Assembly: GCA_001627865.1 (NCBI GenBank)
Contig: LUQO01000077.1
Span: 1-57,002, forward strand
Origin: SAR324 cluster bacterium REDSEA-S27_B3
Lineage (GTDB): Bacteria > SAR324 > NAC60-12
DNA: 57,002 nucleotides
Direction: 5' to 3'
Shown: piece by piece, positions 18,748 through 29,067 of the stretch
Layout of the letters: every line of letters begins with the position of its first letter
How positions within the stretch are numbered: position 1 is the first letter of the stretch
Position numbers and translations under genes: made by a program
The notes under the pieces: model-generated
Database searches by the model: none
Told to the model about the DNA's origin: nothing
The model's input: the letters and a program-made list of their open reading frames with translations, nothing else

Positions 18748-18759
18748 TACCGCTGCCCC

Positions 18760-21030
18760 TTATCCCTTAATGTCGCTGCCAAGCCGGCGTTGTACTTCAA
18801 ACTCCAGCATTCGGTAAACAGGGTCCGCACGCAAAAGTCTTATTTCCAGACGCTGGCCTGCCTGCAGAGTTCTGTTCGTTCGTCTGCCATGCAGGCTGAG
18901 TGCTGTTTCATCGTAAGAATAGAAATCATCAGGTATCGATTCTAACGGCAGGAACCATTGAAAACCATGCGGTTCAAGATTGATCTTAAATCCCTGGCTT
19001 TCAACCGAAGTCACTGTTGCCTGAAAAGTCTGTCCTGTGTGCGGAGCCAGAAAATCCACTTTCATCAGATCAATGCTTTGTCGCTCAGCTTTTTCCGCAC
19101 GCCGCTCCTGTTGAGAACACATTTCGGCAATTTCGCTGTTTACTGCCTGATGCGCCCGACTATTTGATTTTTTGTCTGAAGCGTGATCCTGTTGAAGATT
19201 TTCTTTTATTGCACGATGCACCAGCAGGTCGGGATATCTGCGGATTGGTGATGTGAAATGCGCATAGTATTTTGCCGCAAGTCCGAAGTGCCCCTTGTTT
19301 GAAGTCTGATAATCAGCAAGAGCCATTGCCCGCAGCAAAAGCACCTGCAGCTGTTCAAATTGCGGCAGTTGTTGAATTTGTTCAATCACAGCGTTGAACT
19401 GCTGAGGATCGATTAATTTTGCAAGCGGAGTCCTCACACCGAATCTGAAAAATGTTTGCTGCAGTTTTCTCAGTTTTCTGATGTCCGGAACATCATGCAC
19501 CCGAAACAGCGCAGGCAGTTTTTTTTTCACACAGTGGAGGGCGACTGTTTCATTTGCTTCCAGCATAAACTGTTCAATAAGCTTCATGGAACTGGACTGA
19601 AAGCTGCGACCGACTCCCACCATCTGCTGGTCCGCGTCAAACTCAAAGGTTTCTTCGGCAAAGCTGAACTGTACGGCGCCTCGCTGAATTCTTTTGCCTT
19701 CAAGTATTTTTGCCAGTTTATGCATTCTGCGGATGTTTGCTTTCAGTTTCGGATCACGAATTGTAGAGGTACGTCCCTCAATTAAATCTGCCACGTCCTC
19801 ATAGATCAAACGCGCACGGCTGCGGATGATACTTTCAAAAATTGAATAATCGATAACATTTCCTTCCGGGTTAATCCGCATATCACAGGTCAATGTCATG
19901 CGGTTTACATTCGGACGCAAACTGCATAAATTATTGGAAAGGACTTCCGGCAGCATTGGAACCGCGTGAGTAGGAAAATAAACACTTGTACCACGCTGCA
20001 GTGCTTCCTGATCAACAGGATCATTTGGACGAACATAGTGTGCCACGTCCGCGATTGAGACAAGCAGTCGGAATCCTCCTGGTGACTCGCTGTCTGAAAT
20101 AACACAGACAGCATCATCAAAATCACGCGCGTTTTTTCCGTCAATTGTTACAAAATCCAGTTCACGCAAATCACGACGTCCGGAAGATTTATCAAAACGC
20201 ACCTGTCTGGAAAATTTTTTTGCATACTCAAGTGCTTCCGGCGGATATTTTGTGCGGATCATGTTTTCCTTGAGAATCAGCTGAAAACCAAGCTCATGAT
20301 CATTTGTGTCTGTCAGGGCTCTTAATACACGTCCACATGGTGCAGGATATGATTTTTTTGATGGTTTTTTCTCTTCCAGTATTTCTGCTTCAATCAGTGT
20401 TCCTGATTCCAGTTCCGGGAGATCATCTTCAGGGGAAATCCAGAGAAACGGCAGCCCTGAATCACGTTGAACCGGTTCAGCCACAGTTGAATGTTTTGTA
20501 CGTTTCAAACGTGCCAGGATTTCACTGGATGCCCGCTGCAGAACTTTGATGATTGCCCCTTTACTTTTTCCACGGAAACCACGTTTACGGTAGATCTCAA
20601 TTTCCACAAGATCACCTTCCATGGCAAAGCCCTGTTCATTGCGGCCGATAAATATGTCAGAGCGGCCTTTGCCGATTGCTACGAAGCCGAATCCCTTTTG
20701 GTTGCGTGTGAAGCAGCCTTTTTCGGTAATGGAGGAACTGCTTTTATGCCGTCTTACCGGCGAATGTTCCCGGATCAATTCATTTTTAAATTTTTCTCTT
20801 TTACCTTTAACACTGTCTCTTTGGTCTGCTTTGTTTTTAGTTTTGCTGTCCCAGTAATAACGGTTACCCTGCTTGTCTATTTTTCCTTCTTTGATAAGTT
20901 TTTGTAATTCTGCTTTCAGTTTGGCAGTTGCGGCTTTTTTTAGACCAAGCGCACCGCGAATCTGTTTTGTAGACATGGAATCCATGTTTTTTTCCAGCAT
21001 TCGCAGTATTGATTTTTTATGCGATTTCAT
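18760..21030 (-). CDS. rnr: Ribonuclease R
   Basis: 756 residues from ATG 21030; the frame extends to 21108, but MKSHKKSILRML is the natural start and overlaps the end of the upstream gene by 14 bases, which suggests translational coupling. RNase R is a 3'-5' exoribonuclease that degrades structured RNA. An N-terminal winged helix (about 1-65) is followed by cold-shock-type domains and the RNB catalytic core with DGKNARDFDDAV, HYVRPNDPVD, RGTSVYFP and HFTSPIRRYPDLLVHR. A C-terminal S1 domain (GQTFQATVTSVESQGFKI) ends the protein. The usual basic tail is short. Confidence 0.95.
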   Translation of the reverse strand: MKSHKKSILRMLEKNMDSMSTKQIRGALGLKKAATAKLKAELQKLIKEGKIDKQGNRYYWDSKTKNKADQRDSVKGKREKFKNELIREHSPVRRHKSSSSITEKGCFTRNQKGFGFVAIGKGRSDIFIGRNEQGFAMEGDLVEIEIYRKRGFRGKSKGAIIKVLQRASSEILARLKRTKHSTVAEPVQRDSGLPFLWISPEDDLPELESGTLIEAEILEEKKPSKKSYPAPCGRVLRALTDTNDHELGFQLILKENMIRTKYPPEALEYAKKFSRQVRFDKSSGRRDLRELDFVTIDGKNARDFDDAVCVISDSESPGGFRLLVSIADVAHYVRPNDPVDQEALQRGTSVYFPTHAVPMLPEVLSNNLCSLRPNVNRMTLTCDMRINPEGNVIDYSIFESIIRSRARLIYEDVADLIEGRTSTIRDPKLKANIRRMHKLAKILEGKRIQRGAVQFSFAEETFEFDADQQMVGVGRSFQSSSMKLIEQFMLEANETVALHCVKKKLPALFRVHDVPDIRKLRKLQQTFFRFGVRTPLAKLIDPQQFNAVIEQIQQLPQFEQLQVLLLRAMALADYQTSNKGHFGLAAKYYAHFTSPIRRYPDLLVHRAIKENLQQDHASDKKSNSRAHQAVNSEIAEMCSQQERRAEKAERQSIDLMKVDFLAPHTGQTFQATVTSVESQGFKINLEPHGFQWFLPLESIPDDFYSYDETALSLHGRRTNRTLQAGQRLEIRLLRADPVYRMLEFEVQRRLGSDIKG

Positions 21031-22387
21031 CTTGCAGGTAGTTTTCTTTGTGCAGCTTTGCCAGGTGAGATTCAATATTCTGCATGGCCGCGGGGTGCAG
21101 TCGGGCATCTGTTTCAGCGTAAAGCTCCATCAGAATTTCCTGCCTGGATTTTCCTGATTGATGCAGTTTCAGGATTTGTGATTCCCGCTGGAGGCGGTGC
21201 TTTAGGGTTTCTTCCAGACGGTGGGTGGTTCGCATTGGAATTCCGTGGGAGGGTATAATTACTTCCGGATTAAGCGCGATTACTTTTTTAAGTGTGCTGA
21301 AATAGGTTGCCATATCACCTTCCGGCGAAGGGATCACAACAGTGCCAATTCCCTGTATCAGGTCCCCCACCAGAAACCAGTCCATTGTGTCCGGAGCCAG
21401 CCCAAGATGTCCTTGATCATGTCCGGGAATTTCATATACCCGCACTGCTGAGCCATGCCAGCTGGTAACCTGCTTGTTCTCAGAAACAGTTTGTAGCTCG
21501 ATATTCTCAAAGTAGGCTTCCCCATATTTCACAGTCAAACGCTGCAGTGTGTCCTGACTGAGAATAATTGGAATCCTCAGCTCACGGGCAAGCTGATTGG
21601 AAAACTGGTGATGGTCCGGATGATGATGTGTAAGAAATATTGAGTCTGGAACATTGTTCTCAATTGTGGTGAGCAGTCGCCGATATTCTTCTTCCGAATT
21701 TGGTGAGGGATCAATCAGCAGTTTTTCTGCACCGGAATCTCCAAGCAGGAAGGCGTTGGTGCGGTTTGCTGGAGGAAGAGTCACGGAGCGCACAGGCAGC
21801 ATGGTTATTCCGTCCATCATTTCAAGGCACGGAACTTTGTGTTCTTCATCGTACATCTCAGACACATTACCAAGAGCCGCTGCCTGGGGATCTGCAACAA
21901 GTCCCTTCAAAACCCAGCGGGTGGGGGGGACCATCAAATTTTTGCCTTTGCTGAAAGCATCAAGCAAATTTTGCGGAGTGCTCCAGAAACTGTCTGCAAA
22001 TTCTCCCGGATCAGCATTGAAACGAACACGCTCTTTCAAGTCAATGCGGTAAAACCATGTTCTGAAACGAAACGGAGCAAATGTTGGGGCAACTGCTTCT
22101 GCAAGTTCACTGACCGAAAGAACCTCACCGTTCAGGATTCCCTGTTCCAGATCGTAATCCAGTTCTTCCAAAATCTCCCTCTGTATTGCGCGCATGCGGG
22201 TGGAATCATGATCACAGAGCATTCTTGTTTTGAACGGCAAAGATGATTCGTCCTTGTCAATTTTCCCACCCGGAAAAGCATGATAGCCGGGAAAAGCAAG
22301 CAGGTACGTCTGACGCTGCACTGTAAATATCTTTTGCTGATGGATGAATAAAACAGAGACAGACTCAAGAGGGGCGGGACTATCCAT
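21017..22387 (-). CDS. NUDIX hydrolase / metallo-beta-lactamase fusion
   Basis: 456 residues combining two enzymes. Residues about 8-165 form a NUDIX domain with FPGGKIDKDES. The box is interrupted by a roughly 20-residue insert before MRAIQREILEELDYDL. Residues about 190-395 form a metallo-beta-lactamase domain with THHHPDHH (253-260), IPGHDQGHL, VGDLI and IPSHG. The last 55 residues look like a winged helix, the LACTB2-type layout. LACTB2 is an RNA endonuclease, so with rnr downstream an RNA or nucleotide clean-up role is possible (inference). It overlaps the upstream gene by 8 bases and rnr by 14. Confidence 0.9.
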   Translation of the reverse strand: MDSPAPLESVSVLFIHQQKIFTVQRQTYLLAFPGYHAFPGGKIDKDESSLPFKTRMLCDHDSTRMRAIQREILEELDYDLEQGILNGEVLSVSELAEAVAPTFAPFRFRTWFYRIDLKERVRFNADPGEFADSFWSTPQNLLDAFSKGKNLMVPPTRWVLKGLVADPQAAALGNVSEMYDEEHKVPCLEMMDGITMLPVRSVTLPPANRTNAFLLGDSGAEKLLIDPSPNSEEEYRRLLTTIENNVPDSIFLTHHHPDHHQFSNQLARELRIPIILSQDTLQRLTVKYGEAYFENIELQTVSENKQVTSWHGSAVRVYEIPGHDQGHLGLAPDTMDWFLVGDLIQGIGTVVIPSPEGDMATYFSTLKKVIALNPEVIIPSHGIPMRTTHRLEETLKHRLQRESQILKLHQSGKSRQEILMELYAETDARLHPAAMQNIESHLAKLHKENYLQDEIA

Positions 22388-23117
22388 CAGGTTTTAACTC
22401 CGAATTTATTAGCGCGTTTTTTATCGTCTGCTCTCCATGCCTGAAAATATCTTCGGTGACATTTATTACTCGAATATTGTGCGGGGCGTATTTTTCCAAA
22501 AAGACAAATATAAAATCGGGCAATTTTTTTGTCAGCTGATAAACTCCGCGTCTGTACCAGCAGGCCTGTACTGCAAAATGCTGATCTATCAGTTTCTGTG
22601 CTGATACTTTTCCGATGTTATTGGTGAATTTCAAGTCAACAATTCTTCTGGAATCAGCATCAAACCAGTCCATCCTTGCTTTGCATTCTAATGCAAATTC
22701 AGCATCCTGCCAGAACATTGAAACCTCTGTCTCGCCATGTTTCCATAGCTGCCTGATTTTAGGATTAAGCTGGAAAACTTTGCGGATGTTTTGTAATTGA
22801 TTCCATTCATTTGCGGTTAGTACATTTTTCCCCGGATTAAGCTTACAAAATTCTTCCCAGCGTTTTTTACCATCTTTTCCTCGTTTGCGAGTACCTTTTG
22901 GAGCACAGACATAGAGGTTCGCAAAATTTTCAGGTTCCAGCAGCAGGCAATGTCCGGCGCTTCCAAAATTCATTGCCTGTTGAATTTGGTATCCTTTATT
23001 TAATTTTGAAGCTGGTGAAAGTGCTTGCCTCAGTCTGGACTGATTAAGTCCGGACAGTGTCCGGTATTCTTCAAATGGCAGGTTATAAAAGAATCCACAT
23101 TGCCTGGTATGGTTCAC
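22380..23117 (-). CDS. PD-(D/E)XK nuclease, RecE/exodeoxyribonuclease VIII-like
   Basis: 245 residues. The N-terminal [20 protein letters not shown] and [15 protein letters not shown] match the phage RecE-like PDDEXK group. Catalytic positions are visible: Glu near 129-131, [10 protein letters not shown] (143-153), VDLKFT with D161 and K163, and [11 protein letters not shown] (184-194). Members degrade duplex DNA 5'-3' and normally pair with a RecT annealase in phages. Here no recT is present; the gene overlaps gcvP by ATGA and the NUDIX-MBL gene by 8 bases. It is shorter than full RecE, being essentially only the nuclease domain. Confidence 0.85.
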   Translation of the reverse strand: MNHTRQCGFFYNLPFEEYRTLSGLNQSRLRQALSPASKLNKGYQIQQAMNFGSAGHCLLLEPENFANLYVCAPKGTRKRGKDGKKRWEEFCKLNPGKNVLTANEWNQLQNIRKVFQLNPKIRQLWKHGETEVSMFWQDAEFALECKARMDWFDADSRRIVDLKFTNNIGKVSAQKLIDQHFAVQACWYRRGVYQLTKKLPDFIFVFLEKYAPHNIRVINVTEDIFRHGEQTIKNALINSELKPDG

Positions 23118-26059
23118 ACCTCATCCTCATAATTTTCCAGCGAAGGGCATGAGCAGAAGACATTTCTATCGCCATGCACATTGTCCACTCGTGCGGAAGG
23201 AGGCCAGTATTTGTTACGGCGCAGTGCGGCCAGTGGATAGCATGCAGTTTCCTGTGAATAACAATGATTCCATTCAGGGTCAGTGAGGTCTTCGGTAGGG
23301 TGCGGTGAGTTTTTGAGCGGATTATCAACCAAGTCCCACTCACCATTTTCAATACGTGCTGCTTCTTTACGTATTGAAATCATTGCCTCACAAAAGCGGT
23401 CAAGCTCTGCTTTTGGTTCACTCTCAGTCGGTTCAATCATCAAAGTTCCGGCAACAGGCCAGGACATGGTAGGCGCGTGAAATCCATAATCTATCAGGCG
23501 TTTGGCAATGTCTTCTTCGGTAATGCCGGTATCCGCTTTCAATGGCCTGACGTCAATTATGCACTCATGGGCAACAAGTCCGTTTTTTCCTGTATACACA
23601 ATTGGAAAGTGTTCTTTTAAGCGCTTTGCCAGATAATTTGCACTAAGAATCGCCACCTGCGATGATTTTTTCAAACCGCTGCCGCCCAACAACTGGATAT
23701 AAACCCATGAAATCGGCAGGATACCGGGGCTTCCCCAGGGCGCTGCTGAAACTGCAGTGTTTTCCTCAGGCAAATCTTTGATTGGCACAACACAGTGATT
23801 CGGCGCGAATGGGGCAAGATGAGACTTCATTCCGATTGGCCCCATTCCCGGTCCGCCGCCGCCATGAGGAATACAGAAGGTTTTGTGCAGGTTCATGTGC
23901 AGCACATCAGGCCCAAGTTTGCCGGGCTGGGCGATGCCCATCAGTGCGTTCAGGTTTGCTCCATCCATGTATACCTGACCACCGTTCTCGTGAATGATTT
24001 CGCAAATCCGGATTAAGCTGTCCTCAAACACACCATGTGTGGACGGATAGGTGATCATCAGCGCCGCCAGATTTTCGGCGTGTTTTTCTGCTAATTCACG
24101 CAAATTATCCACATCTATGTTTCCATCTTCATCACACTTTACAATCACGCTTTTCATACTTGTCATGGTCGCGCTGGCAGGATTTGTGCCATGAGCGGAG
24201 CTTGGAATCAGGCAGACATTGCGGTGTCCTTCGCCTCTTGATTTGTGGTAATTATGGATTGCCAGCAATCCGGCATACTCTCCCTGAGCACCGGAATTGG
24301 GCTGCATCGAAACCGCGTCAAATCCGGTTATTTTAATCAAATCATTTTCCAGCTGACTGATCATCTCCCTGTATCCCTCTGTTTGATCTGCAGGCGCGAA
24401 AGGATGTATGTTGGAAAACTCCGGCCAGCTGACGGGCACCATTTCTGACGTTGCGTTGAGCTTCATTGTGCAGGAACCAAGTGGGATCATTGACCTGTCA
24501 AGCGCAATATCCTTATCCTGCAGATAACGCAGGTAGCGAAGCATTGCGGTTTCGGAATGGTACTGATTAAAAACCGGATGAGTCAGTATTTCGGAAACAC
24601 GGTTCATTGTTTCCGGAATTGCCGGCTTCCTGCTTCCATTCGCAAAATCTTTATCCAGTTCTTCTACTGACGGAAGCTGATAACTTTCTCCAAAAACTTC
24701 CCAAAGCATGTGAATGTCCTCTGCAGATGTAGTTTCATCCAGACTGATTCCTAATTTTTCGCTTCCAATTTTTCTGAGGTTAATTCCTTTTTGCAGGGCG
24801 CTTTGGTAAAAGCTGTCACGCTTCTCTCCAGCGGAAATGGTGAGTGTGTCAAAAAAGTCTGCGTTATCAAGTGAAATTCCAAACTGTTTCAAACCTTCAG
24901 CCAGAATGCTTGTCAGCCTGTGAATTCGCTGCGCGATAATTTTCAGGCCTTGCGCGCCATGATAGACCGCGTAACAACCGGCAATCACACCCAGTAAAAC
25001 CTGTGCTGTGCAGATATTGCTTGTGGCTTTCTCACGTCGTATATGCTGTTCCCGTGTTTGCAGGGCCATACGCAGAGCTGTTTTTCCCCTACGGTCAATG
25101 GAGACTCCGATAATCCTTCCAGGGATGCTGCGCATATTTTTTTCTTTTGCGGCAAAAAAAGCTGCATGCGGACCACCGAATCCCATTGGTACTCCAAATC
25201 GCTGTGAACTTCCAATTACCACATCAGCGCCTGATTCTCCGGGAGGCTTAAGCAGTACAAGACTCATGGGGTCCGAAGCAACTGTTACCAGCGTTCCGGA
25301 CTCATGCCATTTTTTGATCAAATCATCAATAATATGAATATCTCCAAAGGTTCCAGGATTTTGAAGCAATGCGCCGAAAAAATCTTCATTCGGATTTTCC
25401 TGCTGTTCAGCCAGATTTCCCACAACCAATTCAATACCCATCGGTTCAGCCCTGGTTTTCAGCACATCAATAGTTTGCGGATGGCAGTCATCGGCCGCAA
25501 AAAAACGCATGCTTTTGCTTCGAGAAACACGCTTGCAGAAAGTCATTGCTTCGGCCGCGGCTGTGGCTTCATCCAGAAGCGAGGCATTAGCCACTTCCAT
25601 GCCTGTGAGGTCAATTATCATTTGCTGAAAATTCAGCAGTGCTTCCAGGCGTCCCTGTGAAACTTCAGGCTGATAAGGAGTGTAAGCTGTGTACCATCCC
25701 GGATTTTCCAGCAGGTTTCGTTGAATAACTCCGGGAAGAAATACATTGTGATAGCCCATGCCTATCATGGATTTTGCCACCTGATTGCGTTCAGCCATTG
25801 TTCGCAGCTGATCAAGCACGTCTGTTTCGGTACGGCTGCCCGGCAGCTCAAGTTCTCCGGACATGCGAATTGAGTCCGGAACCACTTTGTCAATCATCTC
25901 TTCAAGAGAAGACATCCCCAACTTGCCAAGCATGTTTGCAACCTCGTTTTCTGAGGGACCGATGTGACGATGTATAAAGCGGTCATTCTGTTCCAGTTCC
26001 TGCAGACTAAGATGTTTGTTTTTTTGAGAATTAACTGAACCGGAAGTAAAAAATGACAT
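23114..26059 (-). CDS. gcvP: Glycine dehydrogenase (decarboxylating), P protein
   Basis: 981 residues, the full-length homodimeric form (both halves fused). It decarboxylates glycine and loads the aminomethyl group on lipoylated GcvH. The start has [18 protein letters not shown]. The PLP region is in the C-terminal half: [24 protein letters not shown] and [20 protein letters not shown] with the PLP-binding Lys. No gcvT or gcvH lies next to it. No glycine riboswitch was recognised in the 237 bases upstream. First gene of the overlapping gcvP-nuclease-fusion-rnr operon. Confidence 0.97.
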   Translation of the reverse strand: MSFFTSGSVNSQKNKHLSLQELEQNDRFIHRHIGPSENEVANMLGKLGMSSLEEMIDKVVPDSIRMSGELELPGSRTETDVLDQLRTMAERNQVAKSMIGMGYHNVFLPGVIQRNLLENPGWYTAYTPYQPEVSQGRLEALLNFQQMIIDLTGMEVANASLLDEATAAAEAMTFCKRVSRSKSMRFFAADDCHPQTIDVLKTRAEPMGIELVVGNLAEQQENPNEDFFGALLQNPGTFGDIHIIDDLIKKWHESGTLVTVASDPMSLVLLKPPGESGADVVIGSSQRFGVPMGFGGPHAAFFAAKEKNMRSIPGRIIGVSIDRRGKTALRMALQTREQHIRREKATSNICTAQVLLGVIAGCYAVYHGAQGLKIIAQRIHRLTSILAEGLKQFGISLDNADFFDTLTISAGEKRDSFYQSALQKGINLRKIGSEKLGISLDETTSAEDIHMLWEVFGESYQLPSVEELDKDFANGSRKPAIPETMNRVSEILTHPVFNQYHSETAMLRYLRYLQDKDIALDRSMIPLGSCTMKLNATSEMVPVSWPEFSNIHPFAPADQTEGYREMISQLENDLIKITGFDAVSMQPNSGAQGEYAGLLAIHNYHKSRGEGHRNVCLIPSSAHGTNPASATMTSMKSVIVKCDEDGNIDVDNLRELAEKHAENLAALMITYPSTHGVFEDSLIRICEIIHENGGQVYMDGANLNALMGIAQPGKLGPDVLHMNLHKTFCIPHGGGGPGMGPIGMKSHLAPFAPNHCVVPIKDLPEENTAVSAAPWGSPGILPISWVYIQLLGGSGLKKSSQVAILSANYLAKRLKEHFPIVYTGKNGLVAHECIIDVRPLKADTGITEEDIAKRLIDYGFHAPTMSWPVAGTLMIEPTESEPKAELDRFCEAMISIRKEAARIENGEWDLVDNPLKNSPHPTEDLTDPEWNHCYSQETACYPLAALRRNKYWPPSARVDNVHGDRNVFCSCPSLENYEDEV

Positions 26060-26296
26060 ACTTGTTTATTTATTAATGTTCATATACAGAATGATTTTGT
26101 TTGCTATAAACCCTATCAAATTTGAGCTGATAAAACAAATTCTTAAGGAAAATCTGCTGAGAGAAGTGCGGTTGGAAAGTGTTTTTTATTATGGGTTCGA
26201 AAACGGTTCAGGGAATTCCGGAAGGAACTGTTCTTTGCAGTCAACTCATGAGTTTCTTAACAATACTCTTTTAATGTCTGTTAAGACCGGCATGAA

Positions 26297-26707
26297 TCAG
26301 TGGAAGTGGTAAAACAGCAGGGCGGAGCCCATCAGCAGGTTGGCCAGGTGGACGCGCAGACAGCCGATACAAATAATGCGTAATCTGTAAAACATCTGAT
26401 ATGCATAATAACAGGTTGCCAGCAGTGCTATAATCATTGCCGCGTTCAGCAGCAGGATGTGTATTTCGCCCTGATAGAATCCGCGAATCAGCAGATAGAG
26501 CACCAGGCAGTAAAAAATTACAGCTGCAGAAGCAGCTGGAAATTTTGAAATGTAAGCCTCTTTTGATCTGGTAACTTTGTCACAGGCTGATTGCCTGTGA
26601 TAATCTCTGAAGATATGATGCCTTATTGCGAGACTGACTGCTCCCTGAAGGCCAAAAAGTGCCGCGCCGCCAAGCGCGATCAGGCTGAGCAAAGATGAAT
26701 CAAGCAT
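26297..26707 (-). CDS. VKOR family membrane oxidoreductase
   Basis: 136 residues from ATG 26707; the longer upstream frame crosses the divergent ParB-like gene and is not used. Four to five membrane helices. Family marks are the loop SACDKVTRSKEAYISKFPAA (Cys42, Ser48) and the redox motif ICIGCLRVH (Cys113, Cys116). Bacterial VKOR re-oxidises DsbA-like proteins using quinone. Most members have two loop cysteines; only Cys42 is visible here. The likely client is the DsbA-like protein at 3173-3793, far away in the window. Confidence 0.8.
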   Translation of the reverse strand: MLDSSLLSLIALGGAALFGLQGAVSLAIRHHIFRDYHRQSACDKVTRSKEAYISKFPAASAAVIFYCLVLYLLIRGFYQGEIHILLLNAAMIIALLATCYYAYQMFYRLRIICIGCLRVHLANLLMGSALLFYHFH

Positions 26708-26816
26708 AACTCTGCAAAATTTGTTCTGGTCTTGAATCTGGGTCCAGGTTTGCGGATACTTAAATAAACGTGAATTCCCAAATGATCTGCAAAATTCCTT
26801 CCTTGATATAAATTCA

Positions 26817-27860
26817 ATGAAAATTAAACATGACTGGGTTTTAAAAACTATTTTGGTCCGCCAACTTGAAATAGTTGACACTCCATTTAACTGGTTTCCC
26901 GGTGATTTGTCTGCGTCTGACATGAATTCGCTTGATGAAATTGGTATCCTTCTTCCGCTGCTGGTGCAGGCAGTTAATGATTCAAAATATCGTTTGGTTG
27001 ACGGTTTCAAACGCTGCAGCTGGCTCAAGTCCTATACATCGAATTCCGGAGAAGATTTTCAGCAGACTGAATTGTCATGCCTTGTAATTCCTGCATCTGT
27101 TTCCATGCAGGATGTAGCAAAAATCAGGCTGGAAACTTTACACTCTGATCCAAAGGATTTGTCCGGAATTCATCTATGCAGAGTTACAAATTTTTTCATG
27201 AAAGAAGGTTTCTTAAAAGAGGTAATTGCTTCTCAGGTGTTTCCGAGGCTGGGGTTGATTTCTTCGGTGCGGCTGGCAGGCCAGTTACTTGAGTTGCATG
27301 ATAAGTTGGCTGCACCCAGACAGCAAAAAAAATTTAAATTACCGGAATCTATGACGCGCATGGGATATGAAGATTTGCTTCCGTTGCTGAAATTTACAAA
27401 CAAAGATTATTCTTCTGTTGTCAGTCTGGCAGAAAAGATGGAAGTCAAAGGCAAGAAGTGGCGTAATCTGCTTCAGGTTCTGGAGGAAGTCATTCGCATG
27501 CGCCAGTCAACTGCTGCTGAAATTTTGAGTTGCTCTGAGTTTAAGAAAATAATGACAGACTCAAACCTCCAGGGACCTGTCCGCTATCGTTTGTTAAAAC
27601 AACAGCTTGATATTCTGCGTTATCCGGAACTCAGTGATATGCGCAACCGATTTGATCAAAATCGCAAAGGCCTAAAACTGCCACAACGGATGATGCTGGA
27701 ATGTGATCAGTATTTTGAAAATGAAGAACTTTTTCTGACTTTGAAAATCCGTTCAACTGATGAGCTGAGAGAACATTTGAGGAATTTGTCTGAGACATTA
27801 AATTCGGAAAATCGAATCAATGCCTGGAATGATTTGTTTGCAGTCCTGCGCGAAGAATAA
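26817..27860 (+). CDS. ParB N-terminal domain-like protein
   Basis: 347 residues. Residues about 12-75 resemble the ParB/Srx-like fold: VRQLEIVDTPFNWFPGDLSA, SLDEIGILLPLLVQAVND, YRLVDGFKRCSWLKSY. The rest is helical (about 100-347), with a possible DNA-binding region, but the standard ParB GERRxRA box is replaced by DGFKRC. No parA is adjacent. It may be a regulator or nuclease-like orphan rather than a chromosome partitioning protein. The VKOR-like gene is divergent with 109 bases between. Confidence 0.7.
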   Translation: MKIKHDWVLKTILVRQLEIVDTPFNWFPGDLSASDMNSLDEIGILLPLLVQAVNDSKYRLVDGFKRCSWLKSYTSNSGEDFQQTELSCLVIPASVSMQDVAKIRLETLHSDPKDLSGIHLCRVTNFFMKEGFLKEVIASQVFPRLGLISSVRLAGQLLELHDKLAAPRQQKKFKLPESMTRMGYEDLLPLLKFTNKDYSSVVSLAEKMEVKGKKWRNLLQVLEEVIRMRQSTAAEILSCSEFKKIMTDSNLQGPVRYRLLKQQLDILRYPELSDMRNRFDQNRKGLKLPQRMMLECDQYFENEELFLTLKIRSTDELREHLRNLSETLNSENRINAWNDLFAVLREE

Positions 27861-27978
27861 TCAGTCTTTCCCGAATTAATTGAATATTGATTTCAATCTC
27901 ATGCTTCACTTATTATCAAGCCTTGTGTTAGGATTCAAAATCTTATACTCACTTAACTGAACTAAACAGTATTAAAAA

Positions 27979-29067
27979 ATGGAACAGGAACAGAAACCAT
28001 ACCTGCAGATAGAACAGCTCAGCAAAATGTTTGGAACGTTCAAGGCGCTCTCCGAAATCAGCTTTGAAGTTTTTGAAGGAGAATTCATTTGTTTCCTGGG
28101 ACCATCAGGCTGCGGCAAAACAACCCTGCTGCGCTGTATTGCCGGACTGGATATCCAGACCTCCGGAAGTGTTATTCAGGCTGGGAAAGATATCTCTGTT
28201 CTTCCGCCCACAGCCAGAGACTTCGGCATTGTTTTCCAGTCCTATGCCCTCTTCCCAAATCTCAATGTGCGAAAAAATCTGGCATATGGGCTGGAGAACA
28301 GAAAAATAAAAAAAGCGGAAATTGAAAACAGAGTGCAGGAATTGCTTTCGTTAGTAGGGCTTCCGGGACATGAGGAAAAATATCCCGCGCAGCTTTCCGG
28401 AGGACAGCAGCAGCGTATTGCGCTGGCAAGAGCTTTGGCCACATGGCCCGGCCTGCTGTTACTGGATGAACCGTTGAGTGCTTTGGATGCAAAAGTTCGT
28501 GTGCATCTGAGGCATGAGATTAAGGAACTTCAAAAACAGCTTGGCATTACCACCATCATGGTGACACATGATCAGGAGGAGGCACTGACCATGGCTGACC
28601 GCATTGTGGTGATGGATCATGGAACCATAGCACAGGCCGGGTCACCGGTTGATATTTACCGCAATCCTGCATCAGAATTTGTGGCCGATTTTGTCGGCAC
28701 CATGAATTTTTTGCCTGCGACAGCAATTACAGAGAGTAATATCAGACTTGGTGAACTTGAGATTGAGCTTGATAACTCTGCAGTGAAAATGACTCCCGAT
28801 CAAAAAGTAACCCTTTGTGTACGCCCTGAAGATCTTTTGCTGGGTCAGCTCAGTGATCAACCCTCCAATTCTGCCAAAGTTGCGGTTGAGGGTCTTGAAT
28901 TTCTTGGTGCCTTTTATCGTGCGCAGCTGGGGATGGAAGGATTTAATGATTTGCCGTTAACCATTGATTTGCCTCCAAACATAATTGATAAACACGAAAT
29001 TAAGGTGGGAGCAGAGCTGGCAGTCATTTTTCCCAAAGACCGTATTCATGTGTTTTCAGTTTCCTGA
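27979..29067 (+). CDS. ABC transporter ATP-binding protein, 2-aminoethylphosphonate type
   Basis: 362 residues. The nucleotide-binding domain has Walker A GPSGCGKTT (41-49), Q-loop FQSYALFP, signature LSGGQQQRIALARA, Walker B LLLLDEP and H-loop VTHDQEEA. A C-terminal TOBE-like domain follows (about 245-362, CVRPEDLLLG). The adjoining permease and binding protein match the PhnS2/T2/U2 set tied to 2-aminoethylphosphonate uptake; the ATPase alone could equally belong to an iron(III) system. Its stop overlaps the permease start (TGATG). Confidence 0.9.
   Translation: MEQEQKPYLQIEQLSKMFGTFKALSEISFEVFEGEFICFLGPSGCGKTTLLRCIAGLDIQTSGSVIQAGKDISVLPPTARDFGIVFQSYALFPNLNVRKNLAYGLENRKIKKAEIENRVQELLSLVGLPGHEEKYPAQLSGGQQQRIALARALATWPGLLLLDEPLSALDAKVRVHLRHEIKELQKQLGITTIMVTHDQEEALTMADRIVVMDHGTIAQAGSPVDIYRNPASEFVADFVGTMNFLPATAITESNIRLGELEIELDNSAVKMTPDQKVTLCVRPEDLLLGQLSDQPSNSAKVAVEGLEFLGAFYRAQLGMEGFNDLPLTIDLPPNIIDKHEIKVGAELAVIFPKDRIHVFSVS

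Noticed and set aside
26060-26296. Glycine riboswitch upstream of gcvP
   Set aside because: No glycine aptamer core (paired GGAGAG-type halves with conserved junctions) was recognised on the minus strand in this 237-base region. The 78-codon plus-strand frame starting at 26076 also lacks any family or ribosome site.
26708-27028. N-terminal extension of the VKOR-like frame
   Set aside because: It runs antisense through the start of the ParB-like gene and has no domain; ATG 26707 begins the first membrane helix.
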